DNA of 40,141 bases from an uncultured Acidaminococcus sp. (GCA_900315205.1 OMYF01000016.1:1-40141), one strand, 5' to 3'. Counted from the stretch's first letter, positions 1 to 8,747 are shown. Notes: a model not told the origin generated them from the letters alone. Numbers and translations are program-made.

Positions 1-826
1 CTGTCAGATCGGCATAGGTCATGGCGCCCGCCCGGATCTCCCACGCACCGAGAAGCAGGATGCAGAGATTGATGCTGTTGGTGAATAAGTTGATGCTCGC
101 TCCAAAGTAGGCATCCAGCCGAAAGGCTGAAACCCGTGCCTTCAGATAGCGCCGTGCCGCAGTCCGGAACGTTTCAGCGCACCGCTCCTCAGCCGTATAG
201 GCCTTGACCATGCGCACTCCGTTCACAGCTTCCTCGCCCAGAGCGGACAGATGGCCGAATTCGTGCCGGTTCGCATCATAGCGCCGGCGCAGCCGCGTGT
301 TGATGGCAACCGTGTGCAGGACCTTGACGGCCATGAGGACCACAACGGCAGAACCCAGGGTGCGGTTCAGATACAGCAGGAGACAGATGGTCCCGGCCGC
401 ACTGAAGGCACCGACGATCAAGTCGCCCGGGATGCGGGCAGCCAGGTTCCCCGCTTCCGCAAGGTCCCCCATGAGCGTCGCCAGGAGCTGACCCGTCCGG
501 GTCCGGTCATAAAAAGAGAAAGGCAGATGCTCCAGATGACGGAAAAGGGCTTCACGCATGTCATTTTCCATGCCCGCGCTGAGCTTTCCGCTGTAATAGG
601 ATCCCAGGAAGAGAAGAGCGAAATTCAGGAGGTAACAGCAGCCCAGGAGCAGCACCCACTGAAGGATCTGCCGCCAGGGCGCCGCAGCCGGATCCAGCTG
701 GAGCACATGCCGTACCCCCATGGGAAAGACCAGCTCAGCCAGTCCTCCTGCCATCGAAACAAAGAGCAGCAGGGCCACGGGACCTCTGTAGTGTTGAAAA
801 TATGACAGGAAAGAGCGCAGCAGCAT
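1..826 (-). CDS. ABC exporter-type protein, N-terminal membrane domain (partial)
   Basis: The reading frame is open from a start near 826 to the window edge, so only the first 275 or so residues are present. They form the transmembrane domain of an exporter-fold ABC protein. Hydrophobic segments alternate with a motif typical of the family, FYDRTRTGQLLATLMGDL at about residues 105-122, followed by the long coupling-helix region around RMVKAYTAEER. The nucleotide-binding domain should lie beyond base 1. I chose ATG 826 because AGGGGA stands seven bases upstream; an earlier in-frame ATG at 859 would overlap the upstream gene. Only 16 bases separate this start from the stop of the siderophore-type ATPase gene, so it is probably the last part of the same operon. 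Exporter-fold proteins beside iron genes can export siderophores or, in the IrtAB/YbtPQ type, import them; which applies here is unknown. Confidence 0.8.
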   Translation of the reverse strand, partial: MLLRSFLSYFQHYRGPVALLLFVSMAGGLAELVFPMGVRHVLQLDPAAAPWRQILQWVLLLGCCYLLNFALLFLGSYYSGKLSAGMENDMREALFRHLEHLPFSFYDRTRTGQLLATLMGDLAEAGNLAARIPGDLIVGAFSAAGTICLLLYLNRTLGSAVVVLMAVKVLHTVAINTRLRRRYDANRHEFGHLSALGEEAVNGVRMVKAYTAEERCAETFRTAARRYLKARVSAFRLDAYFGASINLFTNSINLCILLLGAWEIRAGAMTYADLT

Positions 827-842
827 CGTGCGGTCCCCTGCT

Positions 843-1625
843 TCAGCTGATTTCATCATAAACCAGTACCGGTCTCTCCCTTCCTTCCACATGGACCATC
901 CGGCACCCCACGTGGTACACGTCCCGCATCATCTGCGGCGTGATCACGGATTCCGGTGGTCCTTCCCCGTATTTCCGGCCATCTTTGATGACGACGATAC
1001 GGTCACTTACGGCCATGGCCTGAGCCAGGTCATGGAGGACCATGACGACTCCCATGCCCAGTTCCCGGTTCAGTTTCTTCACAAGGCGAAGGATCTCGAG
1101 CTGGTACGAGATATCGAGGAATGTCGTCGGTTCATCCAAAAAGAGGATATCCGGTTCCTGGGCAAGGACCGTTGCGATCCATACCCGCTGTGCTTCGCCG
1201 CCGGAACAGTCCGTCAGTGTCTTATCCCGCAGCTGCCAGACGCCCGTTGCCTTCATGGCTTTTTCTACAGCTTCCTCATCTTCCCTGGACAGCCCCGAAT
1301 GCCAGCTCTGGTACGGGACGCGGCCGAAACCGACAAGATCCCTGACCAGGAAGCCCGGCGGTGCGATATGCTGCTGCGGCAGGACTCCCACATGACGGGC
1401 AAACTCCCTGCCCGGCACCTTGTCCAGAGGAACTCCGCCGCAGCGGACAACGCCCCGGCGGCAGGCAATCAGACGCGTCAGCGTCTTGAGGAGTGTCGAC
1501 TTTCCCGACCCGTTCGGTCCCACAAACGTCGTAATCTCTCCCTGGCGCACCGTAATGTCAAAATCCTTCAATACGGTCCGTCCGGTATATCCCACATCGA
1601 TCTTGATTCCACTGATTTCCATCAT
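843..1625 (-). CDS. Iron-chelate/cobalamin-type ABC transporter ATP-binding protein
   Basis: This 260-residue cytoplasmic ATPase powers import through the FecCD-type permease encoded just upstream. The Walker A loop GPNGSGKS lies near residue 37, the ABC signature reads CSGGEAQRVWI, and Walker B with the catalytic glutamate reads ILFLDEPTT. A switch histidine follows in VLHDL. The order and spacing match FecE/FepC/BtuD proteins. The start is ATG 1625: its bases overlap the permease stop as ATGA, and CAGGAGA lies nine bases upstream, so translation is probably coupled. The frame is open further upstream, but that stretch lies inside the permease gene. The substrate could be a ferric siderophore, heme or a corrinoid; the upstream metal-type operator favours iron. 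Confidence 0.93.
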   Translation of the reverse strand: MMEISGIKIDVGYTGRTVLKDFDITVRQGEITTFVGPNGSGKSTLLKTLTRLIACRRGVVRCGGVPLDKVPGREFARHVGVLPQQHIAPPGFLVRDLVGFGRVPYQSWHSGLSREDEEAVEKAMKATGVWQLRDKTLTDCSGGEAQRVWIATVLAQEPDILFLDEPTTFLDISYQLEILRLVKKLNRELGMGVVMVLHDLAQAMAVSDRIVVIKDGRKYGEGPPESVITPQMMRDVYHVGCRMVHVEGRERPVLVYDEIS

Positions 1626-2599
1626 AATGACTGTCTCCTGCGGAGCATGTACAAGAAGAAAGGCCCGCCCGTAATGGCCATGATGACCCCGACAGGGATC
1701 TCCATGCCCGTAACAAGGACCCGGCCGAGCGTATCCGCGCACAGCAGGATGAGTCCGCCCATAAGAGCGGCTACAGGCATAAGGTCGCGGTAATTCGGGC
1801 CCACAAGCATGCGGGTAATGTGCGGGACCACAAGACCCACGAAACCGATCATCCCGGCCACGGCCACCGTTGCGGCCGCCAGGAATGCACCCACAGCCGA
1901 AAGGATGATCCGCAGGGCATTGACATTGACGCCCAGGCTCCTTGCCACATCATCCCCGAGCTGCAGGATATTGGCGCTCTTGGTACACAGGAACGCGGCG
2001 CTTATCCCCACAGCCGCATAAACAGCCACAGTTTCCACCTGATCCCAGCTGCGGCCCGACAGACTGCCGTTTAAAAAGCCCAGGACATTCGAAAGATTGT
2101 CCGCGTTGAGAAGCTGCAGGAAAGAAGTATAAGCCCCGAGGACCGTGTTGACGGCCACCCCGGAAAGGACGATCCGGACCGGGTCTATGCCCCGGCGCCA
2201 GGCCATGATATAAATGAGGACACAGGCAAACAGTGCACCGCCAAAAGCAAAAAGAGGGACCGAAGCAAGAAGCGTCGGTGCCAGCAGCATGACGGAAGTC
2301 GCTGCTGCGGCAGCGCCGGCCGAAACCCCGATGATGCCCGGATCTGCCAGCGGGTTCCCCATGACGGCCTGGAGCAGTGCTCCCGAAAGCGAAAGAGCGG
2401 CACCGATCAGGAGAGCCATGAGGATCCTGGGGAGACGGAGATTGATGACGATGATCCTTACCATGCTGTCGGAATCCGCAAGTCCCCGGATAATTTCTCC
2501 CGGCGGGATCCATTTGCTGCCGATTCCCGCCGCAACGATGCCCGCAGCTGCAAGCAGCACCACCAGCAGCAGGCAGTAATACTTCGTCCGGCGGCTCAT
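1622..2599 (-). CDS. FecCD/BtuC-family ABC transporter permease
   Basis: A 325-residue polytopic membrane protein of the FecCD family, which forms the channel for ferric siderophores, heme or vitamin B12. The N-terminus has a short basic segment and one hydrophobic helix. Family landmarks are the GAALSLSGALLQAVMGNPLADPGIIGVSAGA stretch (about residues 61-91, given here only as a landmark), the G-x-x-x-x-FVGLVVPHITRML region that contacts the ATPase, and the C-terminal GEIPVG-like segment (GMEIPVGVIMAITGGPFF). Length is normal. ATG 2599 overlaps the ancestral stop of the binding-protein gene (TGA 2598-2596, reached only in the shifted frame), showing that the operon was built with overlapping cistrons. 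The stop overlaps the ATPase start. Confidence 0.94.
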   Translation of the reverse strand: MSRRTKYYCLLLVVLLAAAGIVAAGIGSKWIPPGEIIRGLADSDSMVRIIVINLRLPRILMALLIGAALSLSGALLQAVMGNPLADPGIIGVSAGAAAAATSVMLLAPTLLASVPLFAFGGALFACVLIYIMAWRRGIDPVRIVLSGVAVNTVLGAYTSFLQLLNADNLSNVLGFLNGSLSGRSWDQVETVAVYAAVGISAAFLCTKSANILQLGDDVARSLGVNVNALRIILSAVGAFLAAATVAVAGMIGFVGLVVPHITRMLVGPNYRDLMPVAALMGGLILLCADTLGRVLVTGMEIPVGVIMAITGGPFFLYMLRRRQSL

Positions 2600-3592
2600 T
2601 GTGCTGCCCCCTTCAGTTTGTCCAGCTCACTGATCAGTCCGTTGATCTGGCTGATTTCCTCAATGCCGCCCGAAATGGCGTACCACCGCGGCAGGTACAG
2701 GAATCCTGCCCTCCCGTACAGCGGCAAAATGGTTCCAGTAGCTGCTGCGTACAGCCATTTCCTCCGCCATCATCTTCTGCATGTCTTCGGCCCCGCCCAT
2801 GGCCGTTACGAAAACGATCAGGTCTGGCTGATAATCCAGAGCCTCCTCCTGATTCAAAGGAAACATGGTCCCCTGGGAACGGTCGATCACATTCTGGAAA
2901 CCCAGCAGCCGGAACATGGAACCGACGGTCCCGGCTTCGCTCTGCACATAGAGCCGGGGCGGTGCGCCCTGGATGATCATGACCTTCCGGCCGCCATAGG
3001 CCGCACGTGCCTTTTCCATGGCCTGTTCCGTGGCGGCAAAGCGCTGCCTTATATCTTCTCCGGCTTTGCTGCCCTTTCCGAATGCATCGACAAGGCACAG
3101 GGTCATTGCCTTCACCTGCTCATAGGAAACCGTGGGGCCCGCCGCTGCATAATACACAGGGATCTTTTCCCGTTCCAGCTGTTTGCCGTATGTATCCTTT
3201 GCATGGAGCCCCAAGACCACAAGATCCGGTTTAAGGGCTGCCACCGCTTCCATATCGATACTGGTCCGCATCCCCGTCTGAAAAAGTTTCGCCCCGCTGC
3301 GAAGCTCCTCAGGCCAGTCCAGGATTTTCGTATCCGGAATGCCTACCTGCTTCACGCCGAGCTCATACAGTGCCAGCACAGGCGTATTCGTAAGAGAAAT
3401 CACACGCTCCGGCTTTTTAGGCAGCACCACCTGCTCCGGCATTCCCTGGTCCCTCATGAACTGTGGATACGGCAGCACAAACCCTGCCCTCTCGGCCGGT
3501 TCCGAAGGTGTCCGCCCCGTCTTGCCGCAGCCTCCGAAACAGATGGCTGCAAGCAGCATCAGGAAAAACAAAAGTGCAGATTTTCTCTTCAC
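2596..3592 (-). pseudogene. Siderophore/B12-type substrate-binding lipoprotein, frameshifted near its C-terminus
   Basis: The intact part, read from GTG 3592, encodes a lipoprotein signal peptide (hydrophobic LLFFLMLLAAICFGGC, lipid-modified Cys about residue 22) and a FecB/BtuF-like binding domain with PERVISLTNTPVLALYELG and VLGLHAKDTYG. Read straight through, it stops at 2660 after 310 residues with an unlikely tail, VPAAVVRHFGRH. Shifting by one base at about 2700-2705 restores a typical family ending, LYLPRWYAISGGIEEI then a short helix, which stops at TGA 2598-2596 overlapping the permease ATG. One extra base in GGATTCC is the simplest explanation. This is either a true mutation, in which case a slightly shortened protein may still work, or a sequencing error. 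AGGAGG lies six bases before the GTG start. Conservation up to the shift suggests the event is recent. Confidence 0.85.
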
Positions 3593-3657
3593 AATTAGCC
3601 TCCTCTAATTTATTTTCGCATTATCTCTTGTTTTTTACACATATTTTTCTTTTCAAG

Positions 3658-3675
3658 TTAGTTTTAATTAACTAA
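3658..3675. promoter_or_regulatory. Metal-type operator palindrome, chelate-uptake operon
   Basis: The sequence TTAGTT-N6-AACTAA is a perfect six-base inverted repeat. It lies between the promoter at 3705-3734 and the binding-protein start, where a bound repressor would block transcription. Near-identical sites with the same spacing precede feoA (32475) and the methyltransferase gene (33425). The TTAG...CTAA layout resembles DtxR/IdeR-family boxes more than the classic Fur box; the regulator is not in the window. Confidence 0.6.
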
Positions 3676-3704
3676 TGGGCATACTTTTCCCTCTAATGGA
3701 AAAC

Positions 3705-3734
3705 AGTATACCATCCAAAAGGAATACACGTCAA
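3705..3734 (-). promoter_or_regulatory. Sigma-70-type promoter of the chelate-uptake operon
   Basis: On the minus strand a -35 TTGACG (3734-3729) and a -10 TATACT (3710-3705) are 18 bases apart. Transcription would start around 3698, placing the 18-bp palindrome at about +23 to +40. Confidence 0.6.
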
Positions 3735-4252
3735 TAAAAATTATTCGTTTACCATCATTCCTGCCGAAAAGCATCCTTCAAATAAGACATAGCCGGGATA
3801 ATTTTTCTCCGTGCCGTCCAGGGCCTGTCTTTTCCTGCAAAAATCGTCCGGACAAACCAGGAAAGTCCGGGAACAGATAAAAAACCTCACTGGTTTGATA
3901 AGCCGCTTTTATTGAAACTTTTTCCCTGAAAACAGAAAATTTCTTTATCCCGTTTTTGAAGCTGTCATTTCCGATCTGTTCACAAGCTGCTGTCCATAGC
4001 AATGATTTTCTTGTCTGGAAACACTCGATACATGCAGCCGGGAATTGATATCCGACGGCTCTTTGCAAAGCATTCTTTCAGTATCTGTTGCCTGGACCTG
4101 CAGCTCTTTTTGCCATTATAAAACTGGCCCCCAATCATCAGATTTTGATTCTGACAATTGAGGGTCAGTTCACTGCTCACAAAAAGTCTTCTGTTTTGAT
4201 TGCCAGTTTTCTGGATGACCTGCACTGATTCCCGGTATTGCCGGCGCTATTT
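3735..4252. other. Intergenic stretch without a convincing gene; possible decayed coding sequence
   Basis: About 520 bases separate the uptake promoter from the DUF6282 gene. Two overlapping minus-strand frames of 96 (3778-4068) and 81 (3980-4225) codons exist, but neither has a good ribosome site or a recognisable family, and their composition is more AT-rich than the neighbours. One reads ELTLNCQNQNLMIGGQFYNG, which looks protein-like, so this may be the remains of a broken gene. I see no strong hairpin or repeat here. Confidence 0.35.
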
Positions 4253-5095
4253 TCAGCACCCTGTTCCCAGCAGTTTTTCGGGATTTTTTTTCATCATTTC
4301 TTCTATATCAGAAACTGTGAATCCCTCTGCCAGCAAAGCTTCTGCCATCTGGCTCAGGCCTTCATCCGGGTAAGGGGAGCCGGGCTGACCGAAATCGGAA
4401 GACAGCAGGACATGTCCGCAGCCCACCAGACGGATCTGCCGTGCCAGTTCTGCGACGGATGTCTGTCCGTTATAAACGTTAAAACAGCAGTGCTCGATGA
4501 CTGCGCCCATTTTTACACATTCCAATTGTTCCGCATCAGAATAGAAATCTGCCGGGTTATCGGCATGGGTAACGATGATTTTCTTTACACCGGATTTTCT
4601 GGCCGCTGCTACAACTTTTTTCCCTTCTTCTGCACTGATATGGCCAGTGGCCACGGTCAGATCCACTTCGGCAGCCAGCTGCAGCACCTCCCTGACAGCA
4701 GGAAGGAGATTGCCCGCTTCATCCAGAAGATATAAAAATTTTTCTGCTTCTTCCGGCTTCATTTCCGGATGCTTGCACAGCTGATATTTCCTGGCGTCCA
4801 AAGTGGGCATCCACAGGAACTTTCCACCCAGCTCGATGCAGTTTTGTACAGCGTAAGGATTGATGCCTCCGTTAGGCCGGTTCAGCACGATACCACCTGC
4901 AATCTTCAACTGAGGGAACTGTTCCTGCAGCAATGCAGCACGGCTGGCTGTTTCAGAAAAATGATTTTTGAGCACAACTCCGCCCATTTCTGCCGCAGCA
5001 AGACGGGCTGCCAGTTCCGGATCCGTAAATTTTCTTTTTTTCACATCCGGAGAAGGATGGACATGGAGATCATAAAAACCTTTTAAAGGAAACAT
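4253..5095 (-). CDS. DUF6282 family metal-dependent hydrolase-like protein
   Basis: A 280-residue protein of the amidohydrolase-like DUF6282 family. It opens with DLHVHPSPD (about residues 9-17), the HxH metal-binding motif at the end of the first strand of a TIM-barrel hydrolase. Further candidate ligands are the lysine/histidine in VVLKNHF (about 43), TGHISAEEG (about 151), IVTHADNP (about 173) and the aspartate in LLSSDFGQPGSP (about 232). No substrate is established for the family, so the reaction is not known. ATG 5095 follows AAAGGA and lies 15 bases after the stop of the SLC13-type permease gene, so the two are almost certainly co-transcribed, and the hydrolase may act on what the permease imports. 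Confidence 0.8.
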   Translation of the reverse strand: MFPLKGFYDLHVHPSPDVKKRKFTDPELAARLAAAEMGGVVLKNHFSETASRAALLQEQFPQLKIAGGIVLNRPNGGINPYAVQNCIELGGKFLWMPTLDARKYQLCKHPEMKPEEAEKFLYLLDEAGNLLPAVREVLQLAAEVDLTVATGHISAEEGKKVVAAARKSGVKKIIVTHADNPADFYSDAEQLECVKMGAVIEHCCFNVYNGQTSVAELARQIRLVGCGHVLLSSDFGQPGSPYPDEGLSQMAEALLAEGFTVSDIEEMMKKNPEKLLGTGC

Positions 5096-5110
5096 CCGCT
5101 TGATCCTTTC

Positions 5111-6364
5111 TCAATAGGGCAGGAAAACAGGAATCAGCCCGACAATCACCAGATAGGTCAGGACAACCATGGGCAGACCGATTTTCAGGAAATCCAGGAA
5201 TTTATACTGAGTCCACCCCACGGTCATCATATTCTGAGGCGCAGCAAAAGGTGTTGCATAGGAGGCCGCACCGGCAAGCGTAATAATCATGGCTACCGGA
5301 TAGGGACTGACTCCGATTTGCTGAGCAATGGACACCCCGATGGGCATGAACACCAGGATAGTAGGAATATTGGACATGATCTGGGTCAAAGCCGCAGCTG
5401 CCCAGAAAATCACCGTGGAAATCATGAAGGGGCTGGGATTGTCGCCCAGGGTGTGGATAATCAGATCAGCCACCGCCTGACCGGCTCCACTGTTCTTTAC
5501 GCCGGCAGAGATCACACTCAGGGCACCCACCAGGATCAGGCAGTTCCAGTCAACGGCCTTCAGAGCTTCCTGCAGTGTCATGCAGCGGGTAGCTATAATA
5601 ACGCAGGCCCCCAGGACTGCTGCCACATGCATGGGAATCACTTTGCTTCCGGACGCAATGACAGCCAATACAACCAGCATGGTTACAGAAGCAATAGTTG
5701 CCTTGGATTTGTTCAGTTCTTTCTTTTCCGTCTTGGCAAATTCCGGGATATATCCGGTATCGGGAATCATTTTAGCTCCAATGAAAGTAAAATACAGCGT
5801 CCCGACGATGCACACTCCGATGCCAAAAGGAGTGATGCTGAAGAACCCAAAAGGCGTCAGTCCCAGTTCTCCCATAGTAGCTGCCGCTGCTGCATTGGAA
5901 CCTACCCCTACGAGGGTGATAAAGCCCCCGAACTGTGCTCCGAACAAAAGTCCCAGAAGTGCCCGGGAAGGCCCTATGCCAGCCGTCACGCACATGGCAG
6001 TCACAAGCGGTGCCAAGGCCACCATGACCCCGATATTGCTGCATACAGAACTCAGGATACAGGAAACGATCAAGGTTGCCAGAATGATATTCCGCTCACT
6101 TTTTCCGGTCACCGCCACCATCTTTTTTCCGATGGCATCAGTAATGCCCGTATGGAACAGGGACGAACCTACGATCATCATACCGGCCAGCAGGATATTG
6201 GTATTATTGTCATAGGATGCAAAAACTGTATTCATCTTCACGATTCCCAGGAATCCATAGGAAAGCGAAGCCAGAACAGCAGTCACCGCAATTGGAAAGG
6301 GTTCCCATATGAACAGGATGATGGTAATGGCCAGGATGCCCAGTGCCAGGGTCATTGGTGTCAT
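5111..6364 (-). CDS. SLC13/DASS-type anion permease
   Basis: A polytopic inner-membrane permease of 417 residues in the ion-transporter superfamily (SLC13/DASS), whose members carry di- and tricarboxylates or other anions, usually with sodium. About eleven hydrophobic segments are visible. The paired family signatures are NIGVMVALAPLVTAM with GVGSNAAAAATMGELG in the first half and IMSNIPTILVFMPIG with ASYATPFAAPQNMM in the second. The start is ATG 6364, preceded by AGGAGGAG; the frame runs 11 codons further upstream without a ribosome site. The gene lies downstream of the gltS terminator, so it probably has its own promoter, and it overlaps no neighbour. The substrate cannot be told from sequence. 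Confidence 0.85.
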   Translation of the reverse strand: MTPMTLALGILAITIILFIWEPFPIAVTAVLASLSYGFLGIVKMNTVFASYDNNTNILLAGMMIVGSSLFHTGITDAIGKKMVAVTGKSERNIILATLIVSCILSSVCSNIGVMVALAPLVTAMCVTAGIGPSRALLGLLFGAQFGGFITLVGVGSNAAAAATMGELGLTPFGFFSITPFGIGVCIVGTLYFTFIGAKMIPDTGYIPEFAKTEKKELNKSKATIASVTMLVVLAVIASGSKVIPMHVAAVLGACVIIATRCMTLQEALKAVDWNCLILVGALSVISAGVKNSGAGQAVADLIIHTLGDNPSPFMISTVIFWAAAALTQIMSNIPTILVFMPIGVSIAQQIGVSPYPVAMIITLAGAASYATPFAAPQNMMTVGWTQYKFLDFLKIGLPMVVLTYLVIVGLIPVFLPY

Positions 6365-6456
6365 TTTTCTTTTCTCCTCCTTGCATACAAAAAACAACTA
6401 ATTTAAAACTGTTTACTCCTTAAGATGGTACAAATGCATTTTGCTGTCATGAAATT

Positions 6457-6507
6457 AAAAATGGAGAAACTGACCTGCAGAGGGGAGCGGACAGTTTCTC
6501 CATTTTT
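6457..6507. terminator. Strong bidirectional terminator after gltS
   Basis: A perfect 16-bp inverted repeat (6457-6472 with 6492-6507), AAAAATGGAGAAACTG and its complement, with a 19-base loop. In minus-strand RNA it ends in UUUUUAAUUU, which fits intrinsic termination of gltS. Confidence 0.88.
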
Positions 6508-6529
6508 ATAAACGGACGGTTTCCTTTAT

Positions 6530-7852
6530 CTATGCCAGTTTCCTGTGCGTATTGAAGAAAATGAATCCGATTGCCATAAAGATCACGAAGATGGCAGCGC
6601 CCACTCCAGCGGTCAGTCCGACGCCCGTGCTCAGCCAGATGGGCGTCAGCCCGACGAAGACATCTTTCCAGGACATCAGCGTCGAATAGATGCCGTGGCT
6701 GTCCCCCGCATGGGATTCCGAGTTGGGATCGATGGAACGGACCAGAGCAAGGCCGGTGGAAGTGTTGCCGGTGGCAGCACCGAAGCACATGCAGGCCTTT
6801 TCAAACCATTCTTCTTTGGCGAATTTCCGGGCACAGAACAGCACCAGGGGCACCGTAAGCGCGGTCAGGACCACACAGTAGATGGCCAGAGGCACGGCAT
6901 AGGTGGAAACGAATTTCAGGTTCAGCGTGGCCATGGCCGTAAACACCACCAGTTCCAGGAAGAAACCGGACAGCAGTTTGATGGTCTTCAGATCCACGAA
7001 TTTTTCCAGATGGAGCAGTTCGATCAGGTACCACATCACGGCACCCCCGATTACACCATGGAGCACGCTCGGCAGATGCAGGGCCTTGAAAGCCGGGAAG
7101 GTATTCAGGCCGGCAAAGATCTGCTGCCCGATGAACAGAGCGCCCATCAGCCAGGCGAACTGCAGGGCCAGATGGTTGATGCTGATGGAAGTGGTCACCG
7201 TGGTCCCGACGGATTTCCGCTGATCTGCGGGCAGAGCCCCGCCATAGAAATAATCCGGCTGCTTGGTAGGTTCCTTGACGTACGTTCCCCAGCCTTTCCG
7301 GACGCCGTAGTTCACGAGGATCATTCCCACGGTCATGGCTATGATGAGGCCCACAGTGGAAAGCACCATGGCGATGGCCATATGGCCTTCATACCCCAGT
7401 TTTTCAAAAGAAGCCGCCGCAGCTGCAGCCGTGCCATGGCCGCCGTGGAAAGAAAACACCCCCAGGACGCCCCAGCCCGCAGGCAGGCCCGGCCAGATAC
7501 CGCTCAAAAGAGCTCCCAGCAGGGTGCCGACACACATCTGCATGCCATAGGCCGGCATGGGAAGGCACACATAATCCAGATAGGAATGGAGCATCTTCCG
7601 GTTGAAGCTGACCCCGAATACCAGGGAAACCATCACGATATCGATCAGGACACCGGGAACGCTGCCCAGCACTTTGGGAACCGTGATCAGGCCGATTCCC
7701 TGCTGCCCCAGCCCCAGCATCACCAGGCCGCCCACCAGGGAAGCCGGCAGGAAGAGTTTCTGCAGAGGCTTAACGAATTCCCGGACGAAGAAGCCCACCA
7801 GGATGAAGATACTTACGGCGGTCATCATATTCATTAATGCACGGATTGTCAT
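6530..7852 (-). CDS. gltS: Sodium/glutamate symporter, GltS family
   Basis: A 440-residue inner-membrane symporter of the GltS family, which imports glutamate with sodium. It has about ten to twelve hydrophobic segments in two inverted halves. The FHGGHGTAAAAAASFE segment (about residues 135-150) corresponds to the substrate/sodium re-entrant loop of the first half, and CFGAATGNTSTGLALVR is its counterpart in the second. I chose ATG 7852 with GAGGTG four bases before it; a TTG four codons upstream overlaps that ribosome site and is less likely. The gene follows the RraA-like gene on the same strand after about 140 bases that hold a 9-bp hairpin. Glutamate is the natural assignment for an Acidaminococcus-type glutamate fermenter, but the neighbours leave another dicarboxylate possible. 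Confidence 0.88.
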   Translation of the reverse strand: MTIRALMNMMTAVSIFILVGFFVREFVKPLQKLFLPASLVGGLVMLGLGQQGIGLITVPKVLGSVPGVLIDIVMVSLVFGVSFNRKMLHSYLDYVCLPMPAYGMQMCVGTLLGALLSGIWPGLPAGWGVLGVFSFHGGHGTAAAAAASFEKLGYEGHMAIAMVLSTVGLIIAMTVGMILVNYGVRKGWGTYVKEPTKQPDYFYGGALPADQRKSVGTTVTTSISINHLALQFAWLMGALFIGQQIFAGLNTFPAFKALHLPSVLHGVIGGAVMWYLIELLHLEKFVDLKTIKLLSGFFLELVVFTAMATLNLKFVSTYAVPLAIYCVVLTALTVPLVLFCARKFAKEEWFEKACMCFGAATGNTSTGLALVRSIDPNSESHAGDSHGIYSTLMSWKDVFVGLTPIWLSTGVGLTAGVGAAIFVIFMAIGFIFFNTHRKLA

Positions 7853-7933
7853 ATTGCACCTCAAATTGCTTGTATTATGGCAAAAACGATCTATTCAGCG
7901 AAGAAATATTCTGATTTTTTTCAGGAAGCGGCT

Positions 7934-7956
7934 CGGGAACAGACATGCTGTTCCCG
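7934..7956. other. Perfect 9-bp hairpin between the RraA-like gene and gltS
   Basis: CGGGAACAG (7934-7942) and CTGTTCCCG (7948-7956) flank a five-base loop. No T-tract follows in the minus direction, so it may reduce read-through or protect the upstream mRNA end rather than act as a full terminator. Confidence 0.5.
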
Positions 7957-7993
7957 GCCCGCTCCAAAAGAGCATGATCACTGCGTCCTGCAA

Positions 7994-8695
7994 TCATTCA
8001 TTGTAGGCTTTGTCGATGATCTCCACTTCTTTCTTTGCAATCAGGGCATCCACCCAGTCCCGTTTGGCTCTGCCTTCCTGAGCAGCCAGCAGTTTGGCCT
8101 CATCCTTCTGCTGGAAAGCGCGGGCATTCACCAGTACGGTTTCTGCCTCCTGCAGGGGGATGACGATGACTCCATCCTCATCCATGACGATGATATCTCC
8201 CGGATTCACGCTGATCCCGCCGCAGGAAATGGGCACATTGATTTCGCCGGGGCCTTCCTTGTAGGGGCCGGCCGGATTTGTACCGGTGGCGTAAATGGGC
8301 ATTTCCATTTTCCGGACTGCATCGATGTCCCGGATAGGTCCGTCGATGATGATGCCGGCGGCGCCGGTGGAAGCCAGATAGGTGAACATGATTTCTCCGA
8401 TCAGGGAGCGGTAGCTTTCGCCGCCATCATTGGAAACGATCAGCACATCTCCGGGCTTTGCCATGTTCAGGGCCTTGTGGAGCATCAGATTGTCCCCGCT
8501 GCGGGTCTTGATGGTCAGGGCACGGCCCACATTGATCGGGTTCTTGGGTGCGCTCTGCAGCCTGATGCGGGGATGCATCCCCACCAGACGTCCCATGGTG
8601 TCTGAAATATTGGCACAGGGGATGGTGCTGAAAGCTTTTAACAGTTCTTCCGGAGCTTCCGGTTTCTTCAGGAAAATACGATTGCCGATGGACAT
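7994..8695 (-). CDS. RraA/HMG-aldolase-like family protein
   Basis: A 233-residue protein of the RraA-like superfamily, which includes 4-hydroxy-4-methyl-2-oxoglutarate (HMG)/4-carboxy-4-hydroxy-2-oxoadipate aldolases and oxaloacetate decarboxylases that release pyruvate. Family features are GDVLIVSNDGGES (about residues 82-94), GEIMFTYLASTGAAGIIIDG (about 100-119), the IRD arginine-aspartate pair that binds the metal-enolate substrate, and DEDGVIVIP. The length fits the aldolase subgroup with an extended C-terminal helix rather than the short RNase-E inhibitor RraA. It lies 52 bases downstream of the 2-hydroxyacid dehydrogenase gene and upstream of gltS, so an enzymatic role in oxoacid breakdown is more likely than RNA metabolism. 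The exact substrate is not determined. Confidence 0.85.
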   Translation of the reverse strand: MSIGNRIFLKKPEAPEELLKAFSTIPCANISDTMGRLVGMHPRIRLQSAPKNPINVGRALTIKTRSGDNLMLHKALNMAKPGDVLIVSNDGGESYRSLIGEIMFTYLASTGAAGIIIDGPIRDIDAVRKMEMPIYATGTNPAGPYKEGPGEINVPISCGGISVNPGDIIVMDEDGVIVIPLQEAETVLVNARAFQQKDEAKLLAAQEGRAKRDWVDALIAKKEVEIIDKAYNE

Positions 8696-8747
8696 TTGAG
8701 TGACCTCCCGTTTTCAGTAGAATTTATATCCTCGCCGTCTTCGCTGC

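Noticed and set aside
2634..3098. Separate minus-strand gene overlapping the binding-protein 3' part
   Set aside because: It is in the third frame and has no domain; the true continuation of the binding protein is in another frame ending at 2596.
3658..3675. Classic Fur box
   Set aside because: The GATAAT-type hexamer repeats of Fur sites are absent; the TTAG...CTAA layout fits DtxR/IdeR-like boxes better, though a divergent Fur family member cannot be excluded.
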